Source of the DNA: Ligilactobacillus salitolerans
Lineage (GTDB): Bacteria; Bacillota; Bacilli; Lactobacillales; Lactobacillaceae
Reading direction: 5' to 3'
Length of the DNA stretch: 42,923 nt
Assembly (NCBI RefSeq): GCF_003864415.1
Contig: NZ_BFFP01000021.1
Location: forward strand, 1-42,923
The notes under the pieces are model-generated. The model was not told where the DNA came from. It did no database searches and saw only the letters and a list, made by a program, of their open reading frames with translations. Below, piece by piece: positions 15,933-24,375 of this stretch. The number at the start of each line of letters is the position of its first letter. Position 1 is the stretch's first letter. A program made the position numbers and the translations under genes.

Positions 15933-16295
15933 TTAGTTCAGCGCCTTATCCAACGCCTTGATTACACGATCCGTGTCAAATGGCTTCACGATAAAATCAA
16001 CCGCCCCGGCTCTGATCGCATCCATTACCATTCCTTGCTGTCCCATCGCACTGCACATTACTACCTTGGCAGCTGCATCAAATTCCTTGATCATCTTCAC
16101 CGCTTGGATCCCATCAACGTCAGGCATGGTAATATCCATCGTCACCAAGTCCGGCTTTTCAGATTGGTACAAGTCAAAAGCTTCTTGGCCGTTCTTAGCT
16201 TCCCCAGCAACTTCATACCCGTTTTTTTCCAAAATATCCTTTAATTTCATCCGCATAAATACAGCGTCATCCACGATCAATACTTTCTTTGCCAC
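15933..16295 (-). CDS. cheY: chemotaxis response regulator CheY
   Basis: This 120-residue single receiver domain has acidic pocket Asp9-Asp10, phospho-acceptor Asp54 (LVTMDITMP), the conserved Thr/Ser position at MCSAMG and Lys near 104 (FIVKPF). Phosphorylated by CheA, it binds FliM/FliY to set rotation. The GTG start has GAGGAGAA upstream. The stop codon is followed after two bases by the outer stem of the stem-loop array (TAAAACAGGGC on the minus strand). It lies behind cheC. Confidence 0.95.
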   Translation of the reverse strand: MAKKVLIVDDAVFMRMKLKDILEKNGYEVAGEAKNGQEAFDLYQSEKPDLVTMDITMPDVDGIQAVKMIKEFDAAAKVVMCSAMGQQGMVMDAIRAGAVDFIVKPFDTDRVIKALDKALN

Positions 16296-16309
16296 TTAAC
16301 ATTCTCCTC

Positions 16310-16900
16310 TCAAACTCCAAGTGCTTTAATTATTTTATCAATGACTCCAACTTCAGGAATGAAGTACAACGATGCTTCCAGCTGTTTGCTATCATAGCTA
16401 AATTCATTTCTGATCACCATCACTTCATCTCCAAACTGATCGAATTCCATGTATGCACTGCTGATCACAGCACCAAACACATCATAGGAACAGCAAGGTA
16501 CTTCGGGTTTAATTTTTTTATCTAATAGTCCGCCGATCGAGGTCAGAAAAGAGCTGGAAACGATATTAGTCAGCTCACTAACTGCCGAAACCTTGATCTC
16601 TTCACTTAACTCTTCTGTTGTTCCGACCATCAAGCCAGAAAGATCCTTGGCAGCCGCGTTGGTGATCACAAACAGCATCGCACCCTTGAGCTCACCTTCG
16701 ATCGAACTAAGAACTGCATAAACCTCTTGATCGTCTGCCATGACCTGGGCATACAGCTCGCTATAGCTCAAGATCGTGACTTCCGGGACCCGCATGCGGA
16801 TCACACTGCCGATCATTTGTGAAATAGTCGTTGCTGCCTTACCGCCGCCAATATTCATCGTTTCCTTCAGTGCATCTAATTGTATGTCTGAATATGCCAT
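16310..16900 (-). CDS. cheC: CheY-P phosphatase CheC
   Basis: This 196-residue protein carries both CheC active-site motifs: Asp9/Glu13/Asn16/Pro39 and Ser105/Glu109/Asn112/Pro135, each with the exact x3, x2 and x22 spacings. CheC hydrolyses CheY-P and binds the deamidase CheD, which is encoded earlier in the block, so the CheC/CheD/CheY-P adaptation branch known from Bacillus should operate. It lies ten bases behind cheA, with TAGGTGAAGG as a modest binding site. Confidence 0.94.
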   Translation of the reverse strand: MAYSDIQLDALKETMNIGGGKAATTISQMIGSVIRMRVPEVTILSYSELYAQVMADDQEVYAVLSSIEGELKGAMLFVITNAAAKDLSGLMVGTTEELSEEIKVSAVSELTNIVSSSFLTSIGGLLDKKIKPEVPCCSYDVFGAVISSAYMEFDQFGDEVMVIRNEFSYDSKQLEASLYFIPEVGVIDKIIKALGV

Positions 16901-16910
16901 TTGCCTTCAC

Positions 16911-18977
16911 CTAAACGCCTTTGCAGATCGTATTCACATCTAAGATCAACGCGATCGACCCATTTCCCAAGATCGTCGCACCCTGGAAACGTTTGACCTG
17001 TTGTAACATTGGATCGATCTTCTTGATCACGATCTCTTGCTGCCCGATCAACTGATCGACCACGATCCCAAAGTTCTTCTCGTCACTCTTGATCAAAATC
17101 ATATACTTCTTTGAACTTTCATTTTCTGGCAAGCCCAAGACCCGTGCGGTGCGAATAACGGGCGTCAAGCCTGTTTGCAAGGGATAAACCTCTTGACTGG
17201 CGGTTTGTAAGATGTTGTCCGCTTGGATCATCTCGACCCGCTCAACTACGTCTAGCGGGATCGCAAATGTTTCATCGCCTAATTTGACCATTAGTGCTTG
17301 AATGATCGACAGTGTCAGCGGTAATTTGATCACTGTTTTGGTCCCAACATCAACTTTGCTTTCAACTTCAAGCGACCCGCCCAGTTCATCGATTTTGGCC
17401 TGAACGGCATCCAAGCCAACCCCACGGCCAGAAATATTGGTAATTTTCTTAGCCGTTGAGAAACCTGGATCAAAAACCAGCATTTGCAGCTCTTTATCAC
17501 TCATTCCAGTCGTATCGATCCCGCGTTTTTCAGCAGTCTCTTTCATGACTTGCGGATTCAAGCCTTGCCCGTCATCAGTCAGCGTGATCAAAACCTTATT
17601 ACCCTCTTGGTAAGCTGAAAGCTTGATTTTGCCTTCTTCCGGTTTACCCAAGCGTTTTCTGGTTTCTGCGTCTTCGATCCCATGATCGGCAGAATTACGG
17701 ACCAAATGGATCAAGGGCTCATTTAATTCAGAAACTACGGTCTTGTCTAATTCGGTGTCTTCGCCTTCAATTTCCAGCGCCATTTTCTTATTCAGCTGAT
17801 TGGACAGATCTCGGACCATCCTAGGAAATCGGCTAAAGACCACATTAACCTGCTGCATTCGGATCTTCAAAACCAGATCTTGCAGCTCGGAAGTCAGTCG
17901 CGAAACTTGTTCTAAAGATTCGTGTGCTTCTTCAACATTTTGTCGGCTATTAGCGTCTTCCAATTGGTTACGGTAGACGACCAGTTCAGAAACCACGTTC
18001 AAGAAGCGGTCTAAACGTGATAAATCGACTCTAATCGACTGATTTTTAGTATTCTTCCCGTGAGCGGCATTTTTCTTTGCCACGGTTTTAGCTGTCTGTT
18101 TTTGAGTTGCTTCTGGCGCCTGACTCGTTGCTGTTTGTTCAGCCGCTGGATTTTCTGGCTGAGTAATTTTTGAGACCTGCGTCTTTTCGTCAAATGGTGC
18201 CGTGATGACCTCTGCGATCTCACTGCTTGACTCGATCAATTCTTTGATCTGCTCCGGACTGCTCTCCGTGAGGATCACCAGCTTAAAGTCGGTTTCAAAT
18301 TCGCCGTCTTCCAACTTATCTGGCGCTGGTTCCGTGTGGATGATGTCTCCTTCGTTATCCAGCTTCTCGATCACAAGAAAAGCGCGTGGTCCCTTTAACA
18401 TCGACTCCGGATCGATCCGGACAGCGGCACTAATTGCATTGACGTGCTGAACCTTAGCCTGTTCGATCACATCAAGGTCGGCATCTTCAAGCGCCGAGAA
18501 TAGCAGCTGGAGGTCTTTTGTCGGGTTGGTGATCTCAGCTTCTTTCATTGCTGCGGCAATTTCAGCTGAGACTGGCGCTCCACTCGCGACTTGCTTTTCG
18601 ACCTCGTCTAATTCATTCCACAAGTCCATGATCAAAGCGTCAGTTTGTTCTTCATCATCTCTTAAGCCGTCTAATAACTCGGTGAGTTTGTCTAGGCACC
18701 GAAAGATCAATGAGATGTGGTCACTAGTTACTTTTAATTTATCGGATTTAAACAAGTCAAAGATGTCTTCCATTTTATGGGTTAATTTGCTCATCACATT
18801 GTAACCCATGGTAGCCGACATACCTTTCAAAGTATGCGCCGCACGAAAAATTTCATTGATCAGATCCTTGTTTTCAGGTTCATTTTCAAGTTCCAGGATA
18901 TTATCATTTAATTGTTGTAAATTATCTTCACTTTCTTCAAAGAAGATATCACGGTAGACACTATTATCGTCAGCCAT
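16911..18977 (-). CDS. cheA: chemotaxis histidine kinase CheA
   Basis: This 688-residue protein has an N-terminal HPt domain with phospho-acceptor His48 (RAAHTLKGMSATMGY), a P2-like CheY-binding region (about 150-260), a Lys/Gln-rich linker, the dimerisation domain (SRLDRFLNVVSELVVYRNQLE), an ATPase domain with N-box HLVRNSADHGIED, DDGQGLN and GRGVGLDAV, and a C-terminal CheW-like domain. It phosphorylates CheY and CheB under receptor control. GGGGGACCG lies upstream of the ATG. It is flanked by cheR and cheC. Confidence 0.97.
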   Translation of the reverse strand: MADDNSVYRDIFFEESEDNLQQLNDNILELENEPENKDLINEIFRAAHTLKGMSATMGYNVMSKLTHKMEDIFDLFKSDKLKVTSDHISLIFRCLDKLTELLDGLRDDEEQTDALIMDLWNELDEVEKQVASGAPVSAEIAAAMKEAEITNPTKDLQLLFSALEDADLDVIEQAKVQHVNAISAAVRIDPESMLKGPRAFLVIEKLDNEGDIIHTEPAPDKLEDGEFETDFKLVILTESSPEQIKELIESSSEIAEVITAPFDEKTQVSKITQPENPAAEQTATSQAPEATQKQTAKTVAKKNAAHGKNTKNQSIRVDLSRLDRFLNVVSELVVYRNQLEDANSRQNVEEAHESLEQVSRLTSELQDLVLKIRMQQVNVVFSRFPRMVRDLSNQLNKKMALEIEGEDTELDKTVVSELNEPLIHLVRNSADHGIEDAETRKRLGKPEEGKIKLSAYQEGNKVLITLTDDGQGLNPQVMKETAEKRGIDTTGMSDKELQMLVFDPGFSTAKKITNISGRGVGLDAVQAKIDELGGSLEVESKVDVGTKTVIKLPLTLSIIQALMVKLGDETFAIPLDVVERVEMIQADNILQTASQEVYPLQTGLTPVIRTARVLGLPENESSKKYMILIKSDEKNFGIVVDQLIGQQEIVIKKIDPMLQQVKRFQGATILGNGSIALILDVNTICKGV

Positions 18978-19030
18978 TTATCGGTCCCCCCATTCAAATT
19001 AATTGATTTTAGACACGAATTGGTCTGTAC

Positions 19031-19807
19031 TTATTTCTTTCTATAAATAAATGAATCAACTTTTTCAAACCCCAATTTATCAATAGAATTCAACGTTTCT
19101 GTCGCACCCGTAAATAAAACTCCCCCCGGGACTAAAGCTTCACTAATATTGCGGTACACCCGGTCGCGTGCTTCCGGCTTAAAGTAAATCGTGACATTCC
19201 GGCAGATAACGGCATGAAAGCCTGTCTCATATTGATCAGCTAACAAATCATGTTTCTTGAAACTGACCCGTTTTTTAAGAGGTAATCCTACTTGAAATTG
19301 TCCAGGTGTCTGTTCCATAAAATAATGCCTGATATCGGCCGGACTGACATTTTTCAGTTCTGCCTGACTGTATTCACCCTTACGTGCCTTCTGCAAAATA
19401 TCATGGTCAATATCTGTAGCAGTGATCTGGCCCAGCAGTCGATTTTTCTCCAAAATCATGGCGAGTGTATAAGGTTCAGCCCCAGTCGAGCAGGCAGCAC
19501 TCCATAGTTTCAAGGAATCAAACTGCGGTGCCAGTTGAGTAACCAGATATTTTTCAAAGCTTTTAAACAATTCATGGTTGCGATAAAATTCAGTCACATT
19601 GATCGTGAGATGCTCGATGAATTCAGCCCTTTTGACTGGGTCCTCATCTAACAAGCGTTCATAGTCGCTCAAAGTCGCGATTTGATTTCTTTCCATGATA
19701 TTATTGATCCGCCTTTGCATCTGTCGATCCTTATAATCATCCAAGTGGATGTGATATTTGCGCTCGACCCAGCGATTGAACTCATTAAAATTTTGTTCCA
19801 CTTTCAT
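19031..19807 (-). CDS. cheR: chemoreceptor methyltransferase CheR
   Basis: This 258-residue protein has the CheR N-terminal helical domain (YKDRQMQRRINNIMERN) and a SAM-dependent methyltransferase domain with LWSAACSTGAEPYTLAM (motif I), ATDIDHDIL, and HAVICRNVTIYF. The last differs from the usual CRNVLIYF by one residue. It methylates receptor glutamates. The cheB stop TGA overlaps this ATG by one base, indicating translational coupling; a GTG one codon earlier is an alternative start. Confidence 0.94.
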   Translation of the reverse strand: MKVEQNFNEFNRWVERKYHIHLDDYKDRQMQRRINNIMERNQIATLSDYERLLDEDPVKRAEFIEHLTINVTEFYRNHELFKSFEKYLVTQLAPQFDSLKLWSAACSTGAEPYTLAMILEKNRLLGQITATDIDHDILQKARKGEYSQAELKNVSPADIRHYFMEQTPGQFQVGLPLKKRVSFKKHDLLADQYETGFHAVICRNVTIYFKPEARDRVYRNISEALVPGGVLFTGATETLNSIDKLGFEKVDSFIYRKK

Positions 19808-20814
19808 CACCTAACGATTGCCTGTAATGTTTGCCCAATTTCTTTTAGGCTCATAACTTCATCTACTACCTGAGCAGCAATAGCAGCACGCGGCATGCCA
19901 AAGACCGTACAGGAAGCTTCATCTTCGGCGATCGCGTATCCGCCGGACTGTGTGATTTTTTGCAAACCTGCTGTTCCATCATGACCCATGCCAGTCAAGA
20001 TAAAAGCTGCCAGTTGGTCAGTATATAACGGAGCTGCCGATTCAAATAAATAATCGACTGCTGGCCGGGTCCCATGGCGTTTAGCGCGCTGGTCCAAACA
20101 GATTCGTCTCCCAGACAGCGTCATGTGATAATCACCTGGACACAGGTAAATCTGATTTTTGATCAGCATCCCATCTTCTGCTTCAACGACCCGCGCCCCT
20201 GATTCTTCATTCAGGCGCTCCGAAAATGACTTGGTAAAACCGGCCGGCATATGCTGCACGATAAAAATCGGGATCTTCGTTTGGCGGATCTTCCCGATCA
20301 CTTCTAGCAAAGCCTTAGGGCCGCCCGTCGAAGAACCGATCACAATTGCCTGTGGATGTTGCGGCCTGCTTTTAGACTGAGGCCGTTTGATCGCGGTTAC
20401 CGGCTGCGGCTTGCTAGGTCGGCTGCCTTGGGTACAAATGTTTTTGATCTTGGTATAAAGGTCTCTTACCCATTCATTTTCAATGGACATCAGGTTGACC
20501 GGCTTTTCAATAAAATCGGCTGCCCCTAATTCAAGTGCTTGGATCGTGATCGCTTGTGCACTGACTGCCGAAAGCATCACGACCGGCACCGCGAAACTCT
20601 GTTTAATTTTTTTCAGTGCCGTGATCCCATCCATGACCGGCATCTCGACATCCATCAAAATCAAATCAAAGTTAGGATCAGACTTTAAAGTATCCAAGCA
20701 GTTTTGCCCGTTGCGCGCGGTCTGGACCGTTTCAACACTGGGCATCTTATGCAAAATATCAGAAATAACTTTACGCATGAACGCCGAGTCATCAACCATC
20801 AAAATTCTATACAT
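19807..20814 (-). CDS. cheB: chemotaxis methylesterase CheB
   Basis: This 335-residue protein has a receiver domain (Asp8-Asp9, phospho-acceptor Asp55 in LMDVEMP, FIEKP), a Ser/Pro/Lys/Gln linker (about 128-155) and a methylesterase domain with nucleophile Ser162 (VIGSSTGGPKA), His188 (VQHMPAGFTKSF) and the catalytic Asp in TGMGHDG. It demethylates receptors when phosphorylated by CheA. The frame extends to 20862, but the domain starts at MYRILMVDDS, so 20814 is used, with AAAGGATCC upstream. A hairpin and two stem-loop elements separate it from cheD. Confidence 0.95.
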   Translation of the reverse strand: MYRILMVDDSAFMRKVISDILHKMPSVETVQTARNGQNCLDTLKSDPNFDLILMDVEMPVMDGITALKKIKQSFAVPVVMLSAVSAQAITIQALELGAADFIEKPVNLMSIENEWVRDLYTKIKNICTQGSRPSKPQPVTAIKRPQSKSRPQHPQAIVIGSSTGGPKALLEVIGKIRQTKIPIFIVQHMPAGFTKSFSERLNEESGARVVEAEDGMLIKNQIYLCPGDYHMTLSGRRICLDQRAKRHGTRPAVDYLFESAAPLYTDQLAAFILTGMGHDGTAGLQKITQSGGYAIAEDEASCTVFGMPRAAIAAQVVDEVMSLKEIGQTLQAIVR

Positions 20815-20856
20815 CAGCTGTCTGGATCCTTTCGTGTATTTTTCACAATTATTTTG

Positions 20857-20894
20857 GAACAAGCATTTCTCTCTCTCAGGGAAACTGCTTGTTC
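20857..20894. other. hairpin upstream of cheB
   Basis: GAACAAGCA (20857-20865) pairs with TGCTTGTTC (20886-20894), with further TTTC/GAAA pairing inside. There is no T-run on the minus strand, so it is more likely a 5' stabilising or processing structure of the cheB message than a terminator. Confidence 0.5.
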
Positions 20895-20901
20895 ATTGGA
20901 T

Positions 20902-20921
20902 TTTAGTCGAGCTCCGCCCTG
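20902..20921 (+). repeat. collapsed remnant of the stem-loop element
   Basis: TTAGTCGAGCTCCGCCCTG joins the outer left end (AGTC-GAGC-TCC) directly to the outer right end (GCCCTG), with everything between missing. It looks like a precise deletion of an element's interior and sits directly next to a full copy. Confidence 0.6.
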
Positions 20922-20931
20922 TTTCTTAGTC

Positions 20932-21172
20932 GAGCTACGCAAACCAGCCACTTCCGCTTATCTAACTCACCCATCACGACGCTTAAACCCGCGTCATAAT
21001 AGGTGAGTCCGATGATGCTCGGTGCCTACCCGGTTTGCTCCGCCCTGTGCTTTTTAGTCGGGCTTCGCAGAGCAAAAGATTCCGCTTATCCAACTCCAAG
21101 CTTTTGGGGCAAAATACGCCCCATAAGTTTGGAGTCCGATAATGCTCATCTTTTATGCGCTCTGCTCCGCCC
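20932..21172 (+). repeat. pair of covarying stem-loop elements
   Basis: Copies at 20932-21045 and 21060-21172 (start-to-start 128 bases) share the architecture of the 15.4-15.9 kb array. P2 is GCAAACC/GGTTTGC and GCAGAGC/GCTCTGC, P3 AGCCAC/GTGCCT (one mismatch) and AAAAGAT/ATCTTTT, P4 TTATC/GATGA and TTATC/GATAA. The apical hairpin of the first is almost that of the third copy of the other array (GACGC..GCGTC), suggesting that these two copies share recent ancestry. With the remnant and hairpin they fill the 362-base gap between cheD and cheB. Confidence 0.85.
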
Positions 21173-21176
21173 TGTT

Positions 21177-21677
21177 TTAGATATACCTATCTTCTTCCCT
21201 GACTGCCTTGATCAACGTTTGGAAATTGCTCAGGTCTACCACCATCGTTCTTCCCCTATTGCCGCCTGTATCTTGGCCTACCACCGGGATCTTCAACTTC
21301 TCCAGCTGCTCTAATACCGCTTGCGCATTTCTTTGGCCAATACTTGCTGTCGTTAAGTTGTTCTTAAACCCAAACATGTTCGCTCCACCCGAGATCTTCG
21401 CTTTAAAATGCGCCCGCGGTGCTTTTTTTCTTAACTGCTCAACCATCAGTGGCAATGCCGTATTCGCATACTTGGCAAGATTGAGTTCCCTGCCATTTTG
21501 CTCAAATGGTGTACTATCAGGCAGCATGATATGGCTTAAACCGCCGATTTTAGTCGCAGGATCATAGATGATCGTGCCAATACACGATCCTAATCCTACC
21601 GTCATGATCTTATTGGGAGCATACGAAATTTTGTAATCAGAGATCCCTACTCTGGTTTCATTAGAGTTCTGCAGCAT
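21177..21677 (-). CDS. cheD: chemoreceptor glutamine deamidase CheD
   Basis: This 166-residue protein has the catalytic Cys32 in VGLGSCIG and His49 in GLSHIMLP, spaced 17 residues apart as in known CheD enzymes. It deamidates receptor glutamines and is held by CheC. It overlaps the upstream cheW-like gene by 17 bases, suggesting coupling. Its TAA stop is followed after two bases by the outer stem of the element pair, the same junction as behind cheY. Confidence 0.95.
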   Translation of the reverse strand: MLQNSNETRVGISDYKISYAPNKIMTVGLGSCIGTIIYDPATKIGGLSHIMLPDSTPFEQNGRELNLAKYANTALPLMVEQLRKKAPRAHFKAKISGGANMFGFKNNLTTASIGQRNAQAVLEQLEKLKIPVVGQDTGGNRGRTMVVDLSNFQTLIKAVREEDRYI

Positions 21678-22164
21678 CTTCCGTATTCTCTTCTTTTCCT
21701 GACTCAGCGGGTGCAGCTTCTAGCGACTCTACGATCTCTGCTTCCTGTTCATCATTAAATAGGTAGTTCAAGTTTAAATCGATCACAACTTCTTCATTTT
21801 CCATTTTGAGAAATTTACTGATGTAGGGATGTTTGAGTGCTGCTTTATCCAGATCTTTAGCATAGTCGGTTTCCTGCAAGACGATGATTCCAATAATTTC
21901 TTCCACAAAGATCCCCATCGTGCGGCCTTTCCACTGGGATAAGATCACCTTGGAATCAACCGTGACTGGTGAGAAATTATTGTATAACTTCTTGCACAGG
22001 TCAACGATTGGAAGCATCTGCTCTTGGTATTCGTAAACCCCTAAAATATAATCTGGGACTTCAGGCAAGGAAATAAATTTCTCTGTTTCGATCACTCGCT
22101 TGACGATCTCGACTGGTAATGCAAAAAGTTGTTGGTGACTTTTAAAGACAACATATTGCCCCAT
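21661..22164 (-). CDS. cheW: second CheW-like coupling protein
   Basis: This 167-residue CheW domain opens YVVFKSHQQLFALPVEIVKRVIE and includes LPEVPDYILGVYEYQEQMLPIVDLCKKL and GIFVEEIIGIIVL. An acidic tail of about 30 residues (rich in Glu/Ala) is unusual for CheW. There is no receiver domain, so it is not CheV. It lies between an MCP gene and cheD, and may couple that receptor to CheA or assist the CheW encoded near fliM. Confidence 0.88.
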   Translation of the reverse strand: MGQYVVFKSHQQLFALPVEIVKRVIETEKFISLPEVPDYILGVYEYQEQMLPIVDLCKKLYNNFSPVTVDSKVILSQWKGRTMGIFVEEIIGIIVLQETDYAKDLDKAALKHPYISKFLKMENEEVVIDLNLNYLFNDEQEAEIVESLEAAPAESGKEENTEDAAEL

Positions 22165-22200
22165 TTTTGCTCCCCCTCTTTAATACTTTTAGTTCAGTGG

Positions 22201-23502
22201 TTACAGTTTAAAAGCATCGACCTGTAATTTTCTGATCTCCCCCGATTGTTCCAGCAAGTCGACACTCTTTTCCAAGCCTTCGATCAAAGAATAGAAGTCG
22301 TCCAAGTTAGCCGAAACTTCTTGAGTACTTGCTGAAGTCTCACTGATCTGTGTGCTGATCTCCCGCAAAGCCTGGTTAACTTGATCCTTTTTACTCTTGA
22401 TCTCATTGGCTCGAGTACTAATATCTGCCAGCCCATCGCTGACTTTAACCACGTCTTCAGTGATCTTGCCGCTATAGCCCAAGACATGGTCAATGTTTTG
22501 CTGCTGAGATTGACTTTCTTGGTATGATCGATCCAGATCAACCGTCATCTTCTTGGACTTAGTCCGAATTGATTCGATCAGATCACGAATGCTGCTAGTG
22601 GACTTGCCAGACTGCTCCGCTAAATCACGGACTTCTTCAGCCACGATCGCAAATCCTTTACCAGCTTCGCCGGCACGCGCAGCTTCGATCGAAGCATTGA
22701 GCGCCAACAAGTTAGTCTGTTCAGAAATATCGTTGATCAGCGAGATAATGTTGCCGATGTTTTGAATATCTTCGTTCATGGCATTCATTTCTTCAACAAT
22801 TAGTTTTTGGCTGTTGGTTTCATTCTTCCATGAGCTCGAAACCTGGCGCATCATCTGCATATTCTGGCTATTATTTTGTTTAGATTCATCTGCATATTGA
22901 TCCATCTTAGTGATCTGGTCATTGATCAACTCGATATCTTTAGCTAGCACATCCATCTCAGTCACCGTCTGTTGCGATGCTGCGGCTTGCTGACTAGCAT
23001 TATCCGCGATCGTCCCCATTGCTTGGCGAACCCCGTCGATCGAATCTTTAGCAGATTGTGATTTTTGACTAAGGTCTCCAACCATCTGCTCAGACTCTTC
23101 GTTTTCTTCTCTGATCCCAGTGACTAAACCAGCAAAAGCATTACCTAGCCCGAGAAGCTGATCTCTAACTTTAGCAAAAAGCGGCTCTTTTCCTTGCACC
23201 TTGCTTATTTGCGCGATTTGGCTAAAATCACCGGCCGCCATCCGTTCAACCTCGGCAGAAAGTTGACCTAAAGCCGAACTGTTGTTACCACCGCCGACAG
23301 AACCTCGCCCTCCAGCAAAAGCAATGTAGAGGATCTGTGCCAGGACTACAACGGCGCTTAAGATCCAAAAGCGTTGCAGGCTCCCCGATGTTGCTGAACT
23401 TAAAACAAAAACCCGAAAAACAATTAAAATAATGAAGGTTGCTAAAACCGGCAAAAATTTACCTTCAGAATTAGCAGGTTTCTTTTTCTTACCTTGTTCC
23501 AT
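22201..23502 (-). CDS. methyl-accepting chemotaxis protein without a large extracellular domain
   Basis: This 433-residue receptor has two membrane segments close together (about 16-36 and 45-66), so only a few residues face outside. A Gly-rich stretch ([11 protein letters not shown]) and a HAMP-like segment ([13 protein letters not shown]) follow, then a full signalling hairpin with [16 protein letters not shown] and [17 protein letters not shown]. It probably senses a cytoplasmic or membrane cue, or works through a partner. GGGAAGGGAA lies upstream of the ATG. It heads the che segment and has a SigD-type promoter in front. Confidence 0.92.
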   Translation of the reverse strand: MEQGKKKKPANSEGKFLPVLATFIILIVFRVFVLSSATSGSLQRFWILSAVVVLAQILYIAFAGGRGSVGGGNNSSALGQLSAEVERMAAGDFSQIAQISKVQGKEPLFAKVRDQLLGLGNAFAGLVTGIREENEESEQMVGDLSQKSQSAKDSIDGVRQAMGTIADNASQQAAASQQTVTEMDVLAKDIELINDQITKMDQYADESKQNNSQNMQMMRQVSSSWKNETNSQKLIVEEMNAMNEDIQNIGNIISLINDISEQTNLLALNASIEAARAGEAGKGFAIVAEEVRDLAEQSGKSTSSIRDLIESIRTKSKKMTVDLDRSYQESQSQQQNIDHVLGYSGKITEDVVKVSDGLADISTRANEIKSKKDQVNQALREISTQISETSASTQEVSANLDDFYSLIEGLEKSVDLLEQSGEIRKLQVDAFKL

Positions 23503-23574
23503 TATTTTCCCTTCCCTATCGATATATTAGAAGATGTCTCATGCTTATCCGACAAATTGACACTTCATCTGATA

Positions 23575-23601
23575 TTATCGGATGAAATTAAAATTGTTAA
23601 A
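23575..23601 (-). promoter_or_regulatory. SigD (FliA)-type promoter of the MCP-che segment
   Basis: TTTAAC-N13-TCCGATAA on the minus strand, the same -35, spacing and -10 as the site before flgM. It lies in the gap between the FtsE-like ATPase gene and the MCP gene. Confidence 0.7.
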
Positions 23602-23651
23602 TAGGTCACGATCAAGAAAGCAAGAGTTCGCGTTAAATCTTGTCCGTGAAA

Positions 23652-24359
23652 TCACCAGACATAGACATCTTTTTCATCGGCAAAACGACTATAGCCGCCT
23701 TGACGATCATCGCGGACCAATTGAGAATTTTGAATTTCTAAGGTGCGATGGCGTAATGAATTGACCATCGTGCTATCATGCGTTGCCATCAGAACAGTCG
23801 TTCCAGCCTGATTGATCCTAAAAAAAATCTGCATCATTTCTTTGGCAGATTTTACGTCCAGATTAGCGGTCGGCTCATCTGCAATCACGACCGGCGGCTG
23901 ATTAAGCAAGGCTCTGGCTAAGGCAACTTTTTTCTGCTGGCCCACAGATAACTGTGCCGGCAACCGCTCTGTCATCTGTCCCATCTTGACACTGGCTAAG
24001 GCCTGTTCGATGCGTAATCCCCATTTCTCCTGGGGCACCTCTAAGGCTGACAAACATGTTTCTAAATTTTCTTTGACCGTTAACCGTGGGAAGAAAAGGT
24101 CCCTTTGCAAAACGATCCCCAGTTGCCGGCGCAGCTTGTAGATCTGTTCACGGTGCAGACGTTCAACTTCAATGTTCCCAACCCGAATCGATCCGCTGTC
24201 AGCTTGTTCTTGAGCCGCCAAAAGTTTAAAAAAAGTCGTCTTGCCTGCTCCTGATGGCCCAACCAGATAAACAAATTCACCTTCTTCAATTTGGACCGAC
24301 AGATCCTTAATGCCCCAGACCTGCCCGTATTTTTTTGTGACATTCTTCAGTTCAATCAA
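23652..24359 (-). CDS. FtsE-like ABC transporter ATPase in the flagellar block
   Basis: This 235-residue ATPase has Walker A GPSGAGKTT (34-42), Q-loop Gln85, signature LSVGQQKK (137-144), Walker B VVIADEP and switch His194 (MATHD). The overall pattern (EGEFVYLVGPSGAGKTT, LRRQLGIVLQRDLFF, GTTVLMATHD, and a tail VRDDRQGGY) is that of FtsE, the partner of FtsX in activating wall hydrolases. The signature deviates from LSGGEQQR and no ftsX lies nearby. Its place between flgG and an MCP gene suggests a flagellar role, perhaps opening the wall for the rod or using the cell's FtsX; this is inference. Confidence 0.8.
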   Translation of the reverse strand: MIELKNVTKKYGQVWGIKDLSVQIEEGEFVYLVGPSGAGKTTFFKLLAAQEQADSGSIRVGNIEVERLHREQIYKLRRQLGIVLQRDLFFPRLTVKENLETCLSALEVPQEKWGLRIEQALASVKMGQMTERLPAQLSVGQQKKVALARALLNQPPVVIADEPTANLDVKSAKEMMQIFFRINQAGTTVLMATHDSTMVNSLRHRTLEIQNSQLVRDDRQGGYSRFADEKDVYVW

Positions 24360-24375
24360 TTTCTTCTCCTAAAAA

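Noticed and set aside
15502-16244. Two plus-strand ORFs of 86 and 161 codons across the 15.4-16.2 kb region
   Set aside because: They arise because the stem-loop elements repeat with a period close to a multiple of three (126 bases), giving recurrent peptides such as FLVGLR. They lack ribosome binding sites and the second runs through cheY antisense.
21661-22164. CheV assignment for the second CheW-like protein
   Set aside because: Its C-terminal extension is a short acidic tail without a receiver-domain Asp pocket.
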